The notes beneath the pieces were generated by a model. The model saw only the letters and a list, made by a program, of their open reading frames with translations. It was not told where the DNA came from and searched no databases. A stretch of 64,000 nucleotides of DNA, from positions 1,554,001 to 1,618,000 of the forward strand of contig NZ_CP109434.1 in NCBI RefSeq assembly GCF_036227105.1, in the 5' to 3' direction. Within the stretch, counting starts at the first letter, position 1. Each line of letters begins with the position of its first letter. The DNA comes from Amycolatopsis sp. NBC_01488. Its GTDB lineage: Bacteria; Actinomycetota; Actinomycetes; Mycobacteriales; Pseudonocardiaceae. A program made the translations under genes and the position numbers. Positions 7,209 to 15,115 of this stretch are shown here, one piece after another.

Positions 7209-8371
7209 CCCACGGCACGGAGTTCCACGGACGCGGCAGCGCGCCCGCGCATCCCGGGCGGCACCGGCTCGGCGGCACGGGCGGCTGGACGCCCCCGCTG
7301 CCCCAGAACCGCGCCGAACGGCGCCACGCGGCCCCGGTCGACCCACCCGTGTCCGGGTCCCTCCCGCTCCCCCAGCCGTCGCTGCCCCAGCCCCGCGACC
7401 GGCGGCCCGCGCCGCCGCTGTTCCCCGCGGCGCACGGCAGCCTCCCGCTGGACGACGACGTCGAGCCGATCGCACCCCCCGAGTCCCGCACCGACCAGGC
7501 CGCCCGGCGCACCCGCGTCTCGCTGGCCAGCCCGCAGCCGCGCGGCACGGACCCGGAGGACGACGACGTCCGCATCTACGCGGCGCCCCCGATCGACGGG
7601 CTCGGCGGCTTCACCATCGGGTCGGTGCCCGCGTCGGTGACCCCGCCCAAGACGTGGAAGAAGGCGGCCTGGTTCGCCACCGGCGCGTCCGGCGCGGTGG
7701 TCGTCGGGCTGCTCTTCGCCGGGTCGTACCTGGTCGGGAAGCCGACGACGGACCAGGCCGTGCAGGGCGCGTGGCCGGGCTACCAGGGCGCGCCGACCGT
7801 CATCGACCCGACCGGCGGCGAGGAGCCGCCGTCCCGGCAGGGCGGTTCCGCGTCGGGCCCGGACGACAGCACGCCCTCGCGGGACGTCCCGGCCGGGCGG
7901 ACCGGCGGCGGTGGCGCCGGGCCCGTCGACGGCGTCGCCCCGCCGCCGGCCGTCGGCAGCACCGCCGGGCCCGAAACGTCCGGCACGGCCACGCCCAGCG
8001 GGCGGCCGCAGAAGCCCCCGGTGACGCCCGCCGAGCGCGAGACCCCGGTCAAGCCCCCGTGGTGGTACTCCTTCCCGCCCGACGCCCAGACCATGGGCGA
8101 CAACTCGGAGAAGTTCTTCAACACCGTCACCACCGACCCCGCCGCGGCGTCGGCGGTGACCACCGGCGACCTGCACGACCAGGGCCCGCAGGCCCTCGCC
8201 GAGCGGTACGCCGGCATCGCCTACTTCGAGGTCCGGAAGATCAGCATCGACCAGCAGCGCGGCGTCACGGTGAACACCGTCGAGATCACCCACACCGACG
8301 GGTCCAAGACGATCGAGGAGCGCACGCTGACGTTCGGGGACGGCGACAAGATCACGGCTGACGGCCAGTAA
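7205..8371 (+). CDS. Single-pass membrane protein with disordered tails
   Basis: A 388-residue protein. Residues 1-~145 are Pro/Arg/Asp-rich and disordered. A helix near 160-180 (WFATGASGAVVVGLLFAGSYLVG) anchors it with the N-terminus inside. The outer part has a long Gly/Pro/Ser/Thr linker (~190-290), then a compact C-terminal domain of ~95 residues containing PPWWYSFPPDAQTM and a beta-rich end (VNTVEITHTDGSKTIEER). The layout, a cytosolic tail, helix, wall-spanning linker and small outer domain, resembles actinobacterial envelope sensors or kinase substrates. It precedes a second protein of similar plan (8632) and two kinase-like genes, so a link to Ser/Thr kinase signalling is plausible but inferred. 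Confidence 0.65.
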   Translation: MTHGTEFHGRGSAPAHPGRHRLGGTGGWTPPLPQNRAERRHAAPVDPPVSGSLPLPQPSLPQPRDRRPAPPLFPAAHGSLPLDDDVEPIAPPESRTDQAARRTRVSLASPQPRGTDPEDDDVRIYAAPPIDGLGGFTIGSVPASVTPPKTWKKAAWFATGASGAVVVGLLFAGSYLVGKPTTDQAVQGAWPGYQGAPTVIDPTGGEEPPSRQGGSASGPDDSTPSRDVPAGRTGGGGAGPVDGVAPPPAVGSTAGPETSGTATPSGRPQKPPVTPAERETPVKPPWWYSFPPDAQTMGDNSEKFFNTVTTDPAAASAVTTGDLHDQGPQALAERYAGIAYFEVRKISIDQQRGVTVNTVEITHTDGSKTIEERTLTFGDGDKITADGQ

Positions 8372-8378
8372 CGAACCC

Positions 8379-8415
8379 TGCACGTGCGGTTCGCCCGTTC
8401 CGATGCACGTGCGGT
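8379..8415. repeat. Two TGCACGTGCGGT direct repeats
   Basis: TGCACGTGCGGT occurs at 8379-8390 and again at 8404-8415, 25 bp apart. Each copy contains the palindrome GCACGTGC. The pair lies in the 260-base gap between the two anchored-protein genes, ~220 nt before the next start, and may be a regulator site. Confidence 0.5.
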
Positions 8416-8631
8416 GCGCCGAGCGGTTACCCCTGGTCCGGGTGGGTGACATACGATGCCGCTCGTCGTATCGCGACGGCATTCCGGCGACAGAGCCTGG
8501 TGATGCCCGTCCGCACAGGGTTACCTGACGACAGCGGGTCCGGAACCGGCCACGAGCCGACCATCCGGACCAACGGGAGCCCGGCCGAACGGCCGAGCGA
8601 CCGTCCCCGGAACCCCAGAGCGAGGACTTTC

Positions 8632-9492
8632 GTGCTTGATCGGCAGCGCACACGGCGTGAGGTACCCAACGCCGTCCGCGTCGAGGACGTGATCCCGGCC
8701 GAGATTCTCGACGGCGTCGGCGACGCCGATCGCGACCATCTCGAGCAGGTCTTCCGCGACCCGCAGAAGTTCCTGCCGCCACGCCCGGAACCCGCCGCCG
8801 AGCCGGCGCAGGACGACGACGGCGGCGACCCGGAGAGCCGCTTCTCCCGCCGGGCCAAGCTGGCCGGACTCGTGGCCGCCGGGGCGCTCGTCGCCGGCGC
8901 GGTGGTCGCCGCGCCGATGCTGACCAGCGCGCACCGCGCGGCGTCCGACGGCGGCCAGTCCACGCCCGCCGGCTTCAGCGGCGCCGCGGAGCTCGGCGGC
9001 CTGGCCGTCCCGCAGCACCAGGCCGGGGGCGGCGCGCCCGAGCAGCCCCCCGCGCCCGAGCCGGGCACCCACTCCGGTGGCGCGCCGTCGGCCGAGGAGT
9101 CGACCGGCGGCAGCCCGCGGAGCCAGGTCAACCAGCCCACCGCGCAAGCCGTGCCGGACGCGGCCGCCGACGCGCGCAGCGCGAGCCGGAAGATCCAGGC
9201 CGTCAAGGACTTCTACGCCGCCATCGCGCGGAACTCGGCGGGCGCGCTGGCGCTGCTGAGCCCTTCGCTGGCCGACGGCGCGGCGGGCGAACTGGTCCGC
9301 ACCTGGAGCTCGATGGACGCCATCGACGTCCAGGAGGCCGACACGCAGATCAAGCCGGACGGCTCGATCCTCGCGGTCGCGACGCTCCACCGGCCGGACG
9401 GCGCCCTGGTGCGCGTGACCCAGCTGTTCCGGGTCGCCGACACGGGCGGGTTGATCACCGAAGCCGAGCTCGTCTCGGCCCAGTACATGTAG
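8632..9492 (+). CDS. Single-pass membrane protein, outer sensor-like domain
   Basis: A 286-residue protein: a cytosolic N-terminus with acidic motifs (VEDVIPAEILDGVGDADRDH), one membrane helix at ~80-100 (LAGLVAAGALVAGAVVAAPML), a Gly/Pro/Gln-rich linker to ~180, and a C-terminal ~100-residue alpha+beta domain (IQAVKDFYAAIARNSAGALALL ... ALVRVTQLFRV) resembling small NTF2/SnoaL-like folds. GTG 8632 is chosen because GAGGA (8622-8626) lies 5 nt upstream; the longer frame from 8446 would add ~60 disordered residues over the promoter region. It sits directly upstream of the kinase gene and could be its partner or target; that link is by position only. Confidence 0.72.
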   Translation: MLDRQRTRREVPNAVRVEDVIPAEILDGVGDADRDHLEQVFRDPQKFLPPRPEPAAEPAQDDDGGDPESRFSRRAKLAGLVAAGALVAGAVVAAPMLTSAHRAASDGGQSTPAGFSGAAELGGLAVPQHQAGGGAPEQPPAPEPGTHSGGAPSAEESTGGSPRSQVNQPTAQAVPDAAADARSASRKIQAVKDFYAAIARNSAGALALLSPSLADGAAGELVRTWSSMDAIDVQEADTQIKPDGSILAVATLHRPDGALVRVTQLFRVADTGGLITEAELVSAQYM

Positions 9493-9707
9493 CCCTCGGC
9501 GATCACCCCTTCACCCGCGGTTCAAGTGCCTGTACCGGATTCGTGTGCGCAGAGTGAGCGCCTAGCCTTGTCACGGGCCGATCTCGGGAGAGTCGGCACA
9601 CAGCCCACGACATGTGCATACGCTCCAGCGAAGCGGCGTGCGCGTGGCCGCGTCACCAGGCACCGATCCTCACGCCCTGGTGAAGTCGGAGCCCAAAGGG
9701 AGGTCGC

Positions 9708-11336
9708 GTGAGCGACGAGGGTCGCCTGGTCGCCGATCGATACCGCATCGTCGGCCGGATCGGCACGGGCGCGATGGGGGCCGTCTGGCAGGCGCACGAC
9801 GAAGTCCTGGGCCGCACGGTGGCCATCAAGCAGCTCCTGCTCCAGCCGCACCTGGACGAGCACGACGCCGAGGACGCCCGGCAGCGCACCATGCGCGAGG
9901 GCCGGATCGCCGCCCGGCTGCACCACCCGAACGCGATCTCCGTCTTCGACGTCGTCACCGACGACAACGGGCAGCCGTGCCTGATCATGGAGTACCTCAA
10001 CTCCACCAGCCTGGCCGCGGTGCTGCAGGAACGCCGCACGCTGCCGCCGACCGAGGTGGCGCGCATCGGCGCCCAGGTCGCCGCGGCGCTGCGCGAGGCG
10101 CACGCGGTCGGCATCGTCCACCGCGACATCAAGCCGGGCAACATCCTGCTCGGCGGCAACGGCGTCGTGAAGATCACCGACTTCGGCATCTCCCGTGCCA
10201 AGGACGACGTGACGGTCACCAAGACCGGGATGATCGCCGGCACCCCCGCCTACCTGGCCCCCGAGGTCGCCATCGGCGGCGAGCCCGGGCCGGAGTCCGA
10301 CGTCTTCTCCCTCGGCTCGACGCTGTACGCGGCGTGCGAGGGGCAGCCGCCGTTCGGGCTGTCGGAGAACACGCTCAGCCTGCTGCACGCGGTCGCGGCC
10401 GGGCAGATCAACCCGCCGCGCCAGTCCGGCCCGCTGGCCAGCGTGCTGGCCGTGCTGCTGCACCCGGACATCGAGCACCGGCCGACCGCCGAAGAGTGCG
10501 AAGAGCTGCTGGCGGCCGTCGCCCGGGGCGAGCTGCCGCTCGGCGGCCCGGCCGACGAGACGATGCTGGCGCCGTCCGCGGGCGTGCTCGGCGCGGCCGC
10601 CGTCGCGGACCCGAACGCGACCCAGATGTTCGACGAGGTCCCGGCCGGCCACTCCGGCAGCCTGCTCGACGGTGGCCAGGCCCCGACCCAGGCCGTGCCG
10701 TACTACGACGAGGACGACTACCCGGAGGGCACCGGCTACCCGGAAGACGACTACGACGGGTACGACCGCTACCCGGACGAGCGTCGGCAGTACGCCGGCG
10801 GCGTCCCTCCCGGCCTCGCCGCGACCCGCGCGGTGCCGGTGCCCCCGCACGAACAGGGCCCGTACGCGGACGACTCGTACGACGACTACGACGACGAGCC
10901 GGCCCCGCCGCCCCCGCCGCGACCGCGTCCGCAGACCGCCCCGGAGGACGACGACGACCGGCCCGGCGCGTGGAAGCGCCCGGCGATCATCGGCGGTGTC
11001 GTGGTCGTCGGCCTGGTCGCGCTGGCCGTCTGGCTGCTGAGCCCGAACAACCCGCAGGCGCCTGCCGCGCCGGTGTCGAGCAGCAAGCCCGCGCCCGTCG
11101 CGACGTCGGAGTCGCTGCCGTCGACGACGGACCAGCCGACCACCACGGTGGATCTGACGACCCCCTCGGAGACGCCGTCAACGGCGAAGCGGACCACGTC
11201 GCGGGCCACCGAGCCGGAGAAGACCACGACGCCGAAGACGACACCGAAGTCGAGCGCGCCGGATACGAGCAGCGACACCCCGCCGACGACATCTATTCCG
11301 GTGACGACGACGACCCCGTCACAGCAGACCGGATGA
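9708..11336 (+). CDS. Serine/threonine protein kinase, membrane type
   Basis: A 542-residue Hanks-type kinase. Seen: glycine loop RIGTGAMGAVW (17-27), VAIKQ with Lys41, catalytic loop HRDIKPGN (138-145), DFG (158-160), activation loop TKTGMIAGTPAYLAPE ending at APE (184-186), and DVFSLGSTLY. All catalytic residues are intact. A long acidic, Tyr/Asp-rich linker (~290-420) precedes one membrane helix (~425-446) and a Ser/Thr/Pro-rich extracellular tail without PASTA repeats, so the outer part is unlikely to bind peptidoglycan as PknB does. GTG 9708 follows GGGAGG (9698-9703) by 4 nt. A pseudokinase follows 13 nt downstream, so the two are probably co-expressed. Confidence 0.93.
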   Translation: MSDEGRLVADRYRIVGRIGTGAMGAVWQAHDEVLGRTVAIKQLLLQPHLDEHDAEDARQRTMREGRIAARLHHPNAISVFDVVTDDNGQPCLIMEYLNSTSLAAVLQERRTLPPTEVARIGAQVAAALREAHAVGIVHRDIKPGNILLGGNGVVKITDFGISRAKDDVTVTKTGMIAGTPAYLAPEVAIGGEPGPESDVFSLGSTLYAACEGQPPFGLSENTLSLLHAVAAGQINPPRQSGPLASVLAVLLHPDIEHRPTAEECEELLAAVARGELPLGGPADETMLAPSAGVLGAAAVADPNATQMFDEVPAGHSGSLLDGGQAPTQAVPYYDEDDYPEGTGYPEDDYDGYDRYPDERRQYAGGVPPGLAATRAVPVPPHEQGPYADDSYDDYDDEPAPPPPPRPRPQTAPEDDDDRPGAWKRPAIIGGVVVVGLVALAVWLLSPNNPQAPAAPVSSSKPAPVATSESLPSTTDQPTTTVDLTTPSETPSTAKRTTSRATEPEKTTTPKTTPKSSAPDTSSDTPPTTSIPVTTTTPSQQTG

Positions 11337-11349
11337 TCGAGGAATTCGC

Positions 11350-12450
11350 TTGAGTTCTGAAGGAACCATCGTCGGCGGCCGGTTCCGGCTGGACCAGCCG
11401 ATCGGCCGTGGCCGCGCGGGCATCGTGTGGCTGGCGTTCGACACGCGGCTGTTCCGCACGGTCGCCATGAAGCGGATGTACCTCCCCGTCGGCGCCGGCG
11501 ACCGCGCCGAGCAGGCGCGCGCCGCCGCCATGCAGGAGGGCAAGGACGCCGCCCGCATCGAGCACCCGTCCGCCATCAAGGTGTTCGACGTGCTGCCCGA
11601 CGGCCAGGACGTCTGGCTGGTGATGGAGTACATCCCGTCGCGCAGCATGGCGACGTTCCTCGCCGAGCACGGCAGGCTCACCCCCGACCAGGCGGCGCAC
11701 CTGGGGATCCAGCTCGGCAACGCCCTGACGGCGATCCACGCGGCCGGGTTCGTGCACCGCACGCTCGAGCCGGGCACGGTCCTGCTGGCCGACGACGGCG
11801 GCGTGAAGCTCACCGACATCGGCATCAGCGGCGGCGGGCCCCACGCGGCGTACGTGGCACCTGAGGTCGCGCGCGGGCTGCCGCCGACGCCGGCCGCCGA
11901 CGTCTTCTCCCTCGGCGCGACGCTGTACACGTCCGTCGAGGGTGTACCGCCGTTCGGGGACGACGGGCAGTCGTCCGAGCGGGCCGCGCAGAACGCGGGC
12001 GTGCTGACCGCCGCGCTCCGCAAGATGCTGCGCTCGGACCCGACGACCCGGCCGACGATGGCGGACACCGTCCGTTCGCTGAGCGCGATCACCGAAGGCC
12101 GCGAGACGGCGTTCATCCCGCCGACCGCGCCCGGGCTCCCGCCGCGGCCGGCACCGCCCTTCAACCCGGGGCTGGCGCCCGCGGGACCGCCGATGCCGCC
12201 GTCGGGACCGCAGTTCCAGCAGCAGATCCCGGTCGCCCCGCCTGGCTACTCCCCGGCCGAGGAGACCCAGCGGATGCAGCCCGTCCCGCAGGCGACGCAG
12301 TACGCGCCGCCGCCCGCACCGGGGCCGCGGTCCCCGGCGCAGCAGCAGGCGTGGAACCTGCCGGTGTCGAAGAAGACGCTTATCACGGTGGCCGCGATCC
12401 TCGCGGCGGTGCTGGTCGGCATCCTCGTTTCGGAGCTGTTCTTCGTCTAG
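11350..12450 (+). CDS. Membrane-anchored pseudokinase
   Basis: A 366-residue protein with a protein-kinase fold but a ruined active site. The Lys of VAMKR (41) is kept, but the catalytic loop reads HRTLEPGT (136-143), losing the catalytic Asp, the Lys and the Asn. DFG reads DIG (156-158), and the activation segment is shortened between DIGIS and YVAPE. The tail is Pro/Gln-rich with a C-terminal helix (~343-363) and almost no outer domain. By family knowledge such proteins act as allosteric partners, scaffolds or substrates (as MviN-binding CwlM/pseudokinase systems do in mycobacteria). Start TTG 11350 has GAGG (11339-11342) 7 nt upstream. It follows the active kinase with a 13-nt gap and its stop overlaps the convergent LysR gene by 4 nt. 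Confidence 0.9.
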   Translation: MSSEGTIVGGRFRLDQPIGRGRAGIVWLAFDTRLFRTVAMKRMYLPVGAGDRAEQARAAAMQEGKDAARIEHPSAIKVFDVLPDGQDVWLVMEYIPSRSMATFLAEHGRLTPDQAAHLGIQLGNALTAIHAAGFVHRTLEPGTVLLADDGGVKLTDIGISGGGPHAAYVAPEVARGLPPTPAADVFSLGATLYTSVEGVPPFGDDGQSSERAAQNAGVLTAALRKMLRSDPTTRPTMADTVRSLSAITEGRETAFIPPTAPGLPPRPAPPFNPGLAPAGPPMPPSGPQFQQQIPVAPPGYSPAEETQRMQPVPQATQYAPPPAPGPRSPAQQQAWNLPVSKKTLITVAAILAAVLVGILVSELFFV

Positions 12451-13349
12451 GCCACCTTGGCGGTCGCCGCGCGCATGGCTTCGAGCAGCGTGCGGACGGC
12501 CGGGTGGCCCCACGCCCGGGACGCGACCGCGGCGTGGATCGCGCGGAACGGCTCGGGGTTGCGGATCTTGCGGACGACGACGCCGGGGTGCTGCGCGCCG
12601 AGCCCCAGCTCCGGGATGAGTCCGACGCCGATGCCGGCGGCGACGAACCCTTGCGCCGTCTGGTAGTCCTCGGATTCGACCACGACGTTCGGCGCGAACC
12701 CGGCGGACGCGCAGGCGCTGTCGAGGATGTCGCGGCAGACGCCCGGCAGGCCGTCGACGCCGACCCACGGCTCCTCGGCGAACTCCGTCAGGTCGAGGAC
12801 GCGCTTGCGGGCGAGCGGGTGGGTCTTCGGCAGCACGGCCCGGTACGGGTCGTCGAGCAGGTGGACGAGCTCGACGCCCTTGCCGGGCGGCCTCGTGCGC
12901 GGGAAGACGGTGATCGCGACGTCGGCGTTGCCCGCTTCGACGTCCATCATCGGGTCGTCGGGCTCGACCAGCTTGAGGTCCAGGCGGACGCCGGGGTGCT
13001 CGCGGCGGACCGCGGCGATGGCGGGCGGAACCAGGGACGCGCCGGCCGTCGCGAAGTAGCGGATGGCGACGCGGCCGATGCGGCCCTCCTTGAGCTCGGT
13101 GAGCGCGGCCTCAGCCTTCGCGAGCTCGGCGCTCAGCGTCTCGGCGTGCTCGGACAGCAGTGCGCCCGCCGGGGTCGGCCGGACGCCGCGGCCGACGCGT
13201 TCGAGCAGTTCGGTGCCGGCTTCGCGTTCCAGCGCCGAGAGCTGCTGGCTGATCGCGGACGGCGTGTAGCCGAGGTTGCGGGCCGCGGCGGTGATCGACC
13301 CGCTGGTGATCACGGCGCGGAGTACCTGCATGCGGCGGACGTCGAGCAT
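12447..13349 (-). CDS. LysR-family transcriptional regulator
   Basis: A 300-residue LysR regulator: winged HTH at 1-60 (MQVLRAVITSGSITAAARNL, TPSAISQQLSALEREAGTEL), linker helix, then a two-lobed periplasmic-binding-type effector domain (~90-295; RVAIRYFATAGASLVPPAI ... GIGVGLIPELGLG). It is divergent from an EamA transporter, 104 nt apart, with an inverted repeat between them; such pairs usually mean that the regulator controls the transporter and itself. The effector cannot be read from sequence. ATG 13349 has ATCGTA read on the minus strand as TACGAT, 6 nt upstream, fitting a leaderless start. Confidence 0.93.
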   Translation of the reverse strand: MLDVRRMQVLRAVITSGSITAAARNLGYTPSAISQQLSALEREAGTELLERVGRGVRPTPAGALLSEHAETLSAELAKAEAALTELKEGRIGRVAIRYFATAGASLVPPAIAAVRREHPGVRLDLKLVEPDDPMMDVEAGNADVAITVFPRTRPPGKGVELVHLLDDPYRAVLPKTHPLARKRVLDLTEFAEEPWVGVDGLPGVCRDILDSACASAGFAPNVVVESEDYQTAQGFVAAGIGVGLIPELGLGAQHPGVVVRKIRNPEPFRAIHAAVASRAWGHPAVRTLLEAMRAATAKVA

Positions 13350-13370
13350 GCCCCGATCGTACAGCTGAGC

Positions 13371-13390
13371 TTAACGGTTCCTGCAGTTAA
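13371..13390. promoter_or_regulatory. LysR-type operator candidate
   Basis: TTAAC (13371-13375) and GTTAA (13386-13390) form a perfect inverted repeat with a 10-bp spacer in the divergent gap between the LysR and EamA genes. It contains the T-N11-A core that LysR proteins bind. It lies ~20 nt from the LysR start and ~65 nt from the transporter start. Confidence 0.6.
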
Positions 13391-13453
13391 TTTCGCTTGT
13401 CCTTACGTCTTTCCCGGGCGAAGCTGGCGCATGATCGGCGAAGGAGGACTGGG

Positions 13454-14422
13454 GTGGGCGAGTCGAAGACCCTGCTGAGGATCGGCGCACTGGCGTTGAT
13501 GTGGGGGTCCAGTTTCTTCTGGATCAAGCTGGGACTGGGGATGTTCTCGCCGGTGCAGCTGGTGCTGGCACGGCTCGTGCTCGGCGCGGCCATGCTCTTG
13601 GTGCTGTGCAAGCTGCAGGGCGCCCGCCTGCCCCGCGACCGGCGGACGTGGGGCCACCTCGCCGTCGCGGCGTTCTTCCACAACGCGCTGCCGTTCCTGC
13701 TGTTCGCGATCGGCGAGACGACGGTCGACTCCGGGATCACCGGGGTCCTGAACTCGACGACCCCGCTGTGGGTCCTGCTGGCGGCGCCGCTGATGGGGAC
13801 GTCGTCCCGGATGACCGGCACCCGGCTGGCCGGGCTTCTGGTGGGCCTCGGCGGGATCCTGCTGATCTTCGCGCCGTGGCAGGCGTCGGGCCTGCTGAGC
13901 TGGGGCGCGCTGGCCTGCCTCGCAGCGGCGGCGAGCTACGGCTTCGCGTTCGTCTACGAGGGCAAGTACCTGTCGTCCCCGACGTCTTCGCCGTACGCGA
14001 TCTCGGCCGGCCAGATGCTGCTGGCCAGCGGGATGCTGGTCCTCGTGCTGCCGGCGGGCGGGCTCACGCCGGTGCACGTGTCGACCGGGCCGCTGCTGGC
14101 CGTCCTGGTGCTGGGCATCGGTTCGACGGGCATCGCGTTCGCGCTGAACTACCAGCTCCTGGCGAGCGAGGGCGCGGTCGCGGCGTCGGTGGTCGGGTAC
14201 CTGCTGCCGGTGGTCTCGGTGCTGCTGGGCGCGGTGTTCCTGGGCGAGCAGCTGAACCTGCGGGTGATCGCGGGCATGGTGGTCGTCCTCGGCGGGGTCG
14301 CGCTGACCCGCCTCCATAAGCCGGAGCGAGGGGCCCTGGAGGAGCCCGGTGACCAAGCGGATGGGCTTGGTGACGACACCGCCGGGCGGACGCCCCGGCC
14401 TCTCGCTCCTCTGGCGGACTGA
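13454..14422 (+). CDS. EamA/DMT-family metabolite exporter
   Basis: A 322-residue integral membrane protein with ten hydrophobic segments in two EamA repeats (LLRIGALALMWGSSFFWIKL at the start; the second repeat from LLSWGALACLAAAASYGFAF). The DMT signature positions are visible (WGSSFFWIKLGL, and PVVSVLLGAVFLGEQL near the end). Family members export amino acids, nucleosides or toxic metabolites; the substrate is unknown. GTG 13454 is chosen because AAGGAGG (13441-13447) lies 6 nt upstream; the longer frame would overlap the operator. It is divergent from the LysR gene, which likely controls it, and ends 5 nt before the convergent response regulator. Confidence 0.9.
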   Translation: MGESKTLLRIGALALMWGSSFFWIKLGLGMFSPVQLVLARLVLGAAMLLVLCKLQGARLPRDRRTWGHLAVAAFFHNALPFLLFAIGETTVDSGITGVLNSTTPLWVLLAAPLMGTSSRMTGTRLAGLLVGLGGILLIFAPWQASGLLSWGALACLAAAASYGFAFVYEGKYLSSPTSSPYAISAGQMLLASGMLVLVLPAGGLTPVHVSTGPLLAVLVLGIGSTGIAFALNYQLLASEGAVAASVVGYLLPVVSVLLGAVFLGEQLNLRVIAGMVVVLGGVALTRLHKPERGALEEPGDQADGLGDDTAGRTPRPLAPLAD

Positions 14423-14427
14423 AGCCG

Positions 14428-15108
14428 TCAGACGAGACGGCGGTCGGAAGCCCAGCGGGAAAGCTCGTAGCGGTTCGAGAGCTGGGTCTTCCGCAGGACG
14501 CTCGACACGTGCGTCTCGACGGTCTTCACCGAGATGAACAGCTCCGACGCGATCTCCTTGTACGCGTACCCGCGCGCCAGCAACCGCAGGACGTCGCGCT
14601 CGCGCGGGGTCAGCAGGTCCAGCTCCGGGTCGTTGATCGGCGCCGAGCCCGGCCGGTCGGCGAACGCGTCCAGCACGAACCCCGCCAGCCGCGGCGAGAA
14701 CACCGCGTCGCCGTCCGAGACGCGGACCACCGCGCGGACCAGCTCCTTCGACGAGATCGTCTTCGTGACGTACCCGCGGGCGCCCGCGCGGATGACCGCG
14801 ATGACGTCCTCCGCCGCGTCGGACACCGACAGGGCCAGGAACACCACGTCCGGCAGCTCGGGGCGGACGCGGCGCAGCACCTCGGCGCCGCCGCCGTCGG
14901 GCATGTGGACGTCGAGCAGCACCACCTGGGGCTTCGTCCGGGCGATCCCGGCCACCGCTTCGGCGACCGAACCGGCTTCGCCGACCACCCGGACCTCGTC
15001 GGTGATCGAATCGAGTTCGGTGCGGACCCCGGCGCGGAACAGCGCGTGGTCGTCGACGAGGAACACCTTCACCGGTTCGCGCTGGGTGTCAGTCACGTCG
15101 TCGAGCAT
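14428..15108 (-). CDS. NarL/LuxR-type response regulator
   Basis: A 226-residue two-component regulator. Receiver domain 12-130: acidic pair D19-D20, phospho-acceptor D66 in LLDVHMPD, Ser/Thr switch near ALSVSDAAED and Lys in YVTKTIS. LuxR-type HTH at ~160-220 (LTPRERDVLRLLARGYAYKE, FISVKTVETHVSSVLRK). It follows the PspC-type histidine kinase on the same strand, 7 nt after its stop, so the pair is an operon and almost certainly cognate. The pair resembles LiaR/LiaS- and PspC-linked envelope-stress systems of Gram-positives. Likely targets include the divergent PspC gene at 16551; this is inferred. Confidence 0.95.
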   Translation of the reverse strand: MLDDVTDTQREPVKVFLVDDHALFRAGVRTELDSITDEVRVVGEAGSVAEAVAGIARTKPQVVLLDVHMPDGGGAEVLRRVRPELPDVVFLALSVSDAAEDVIAVIRAGARGYVTKTISSKELVRAVVRVSDGDAVFSPRLAGFVLDAFADRPGSAPINDPELDLLTPRERDVLRLLARGYAYKEIASELFISVKTVETHVSSVLRKTQLSNRYELSRWASDRRLV

Positions 15109-15115
15109 AGCCGCC

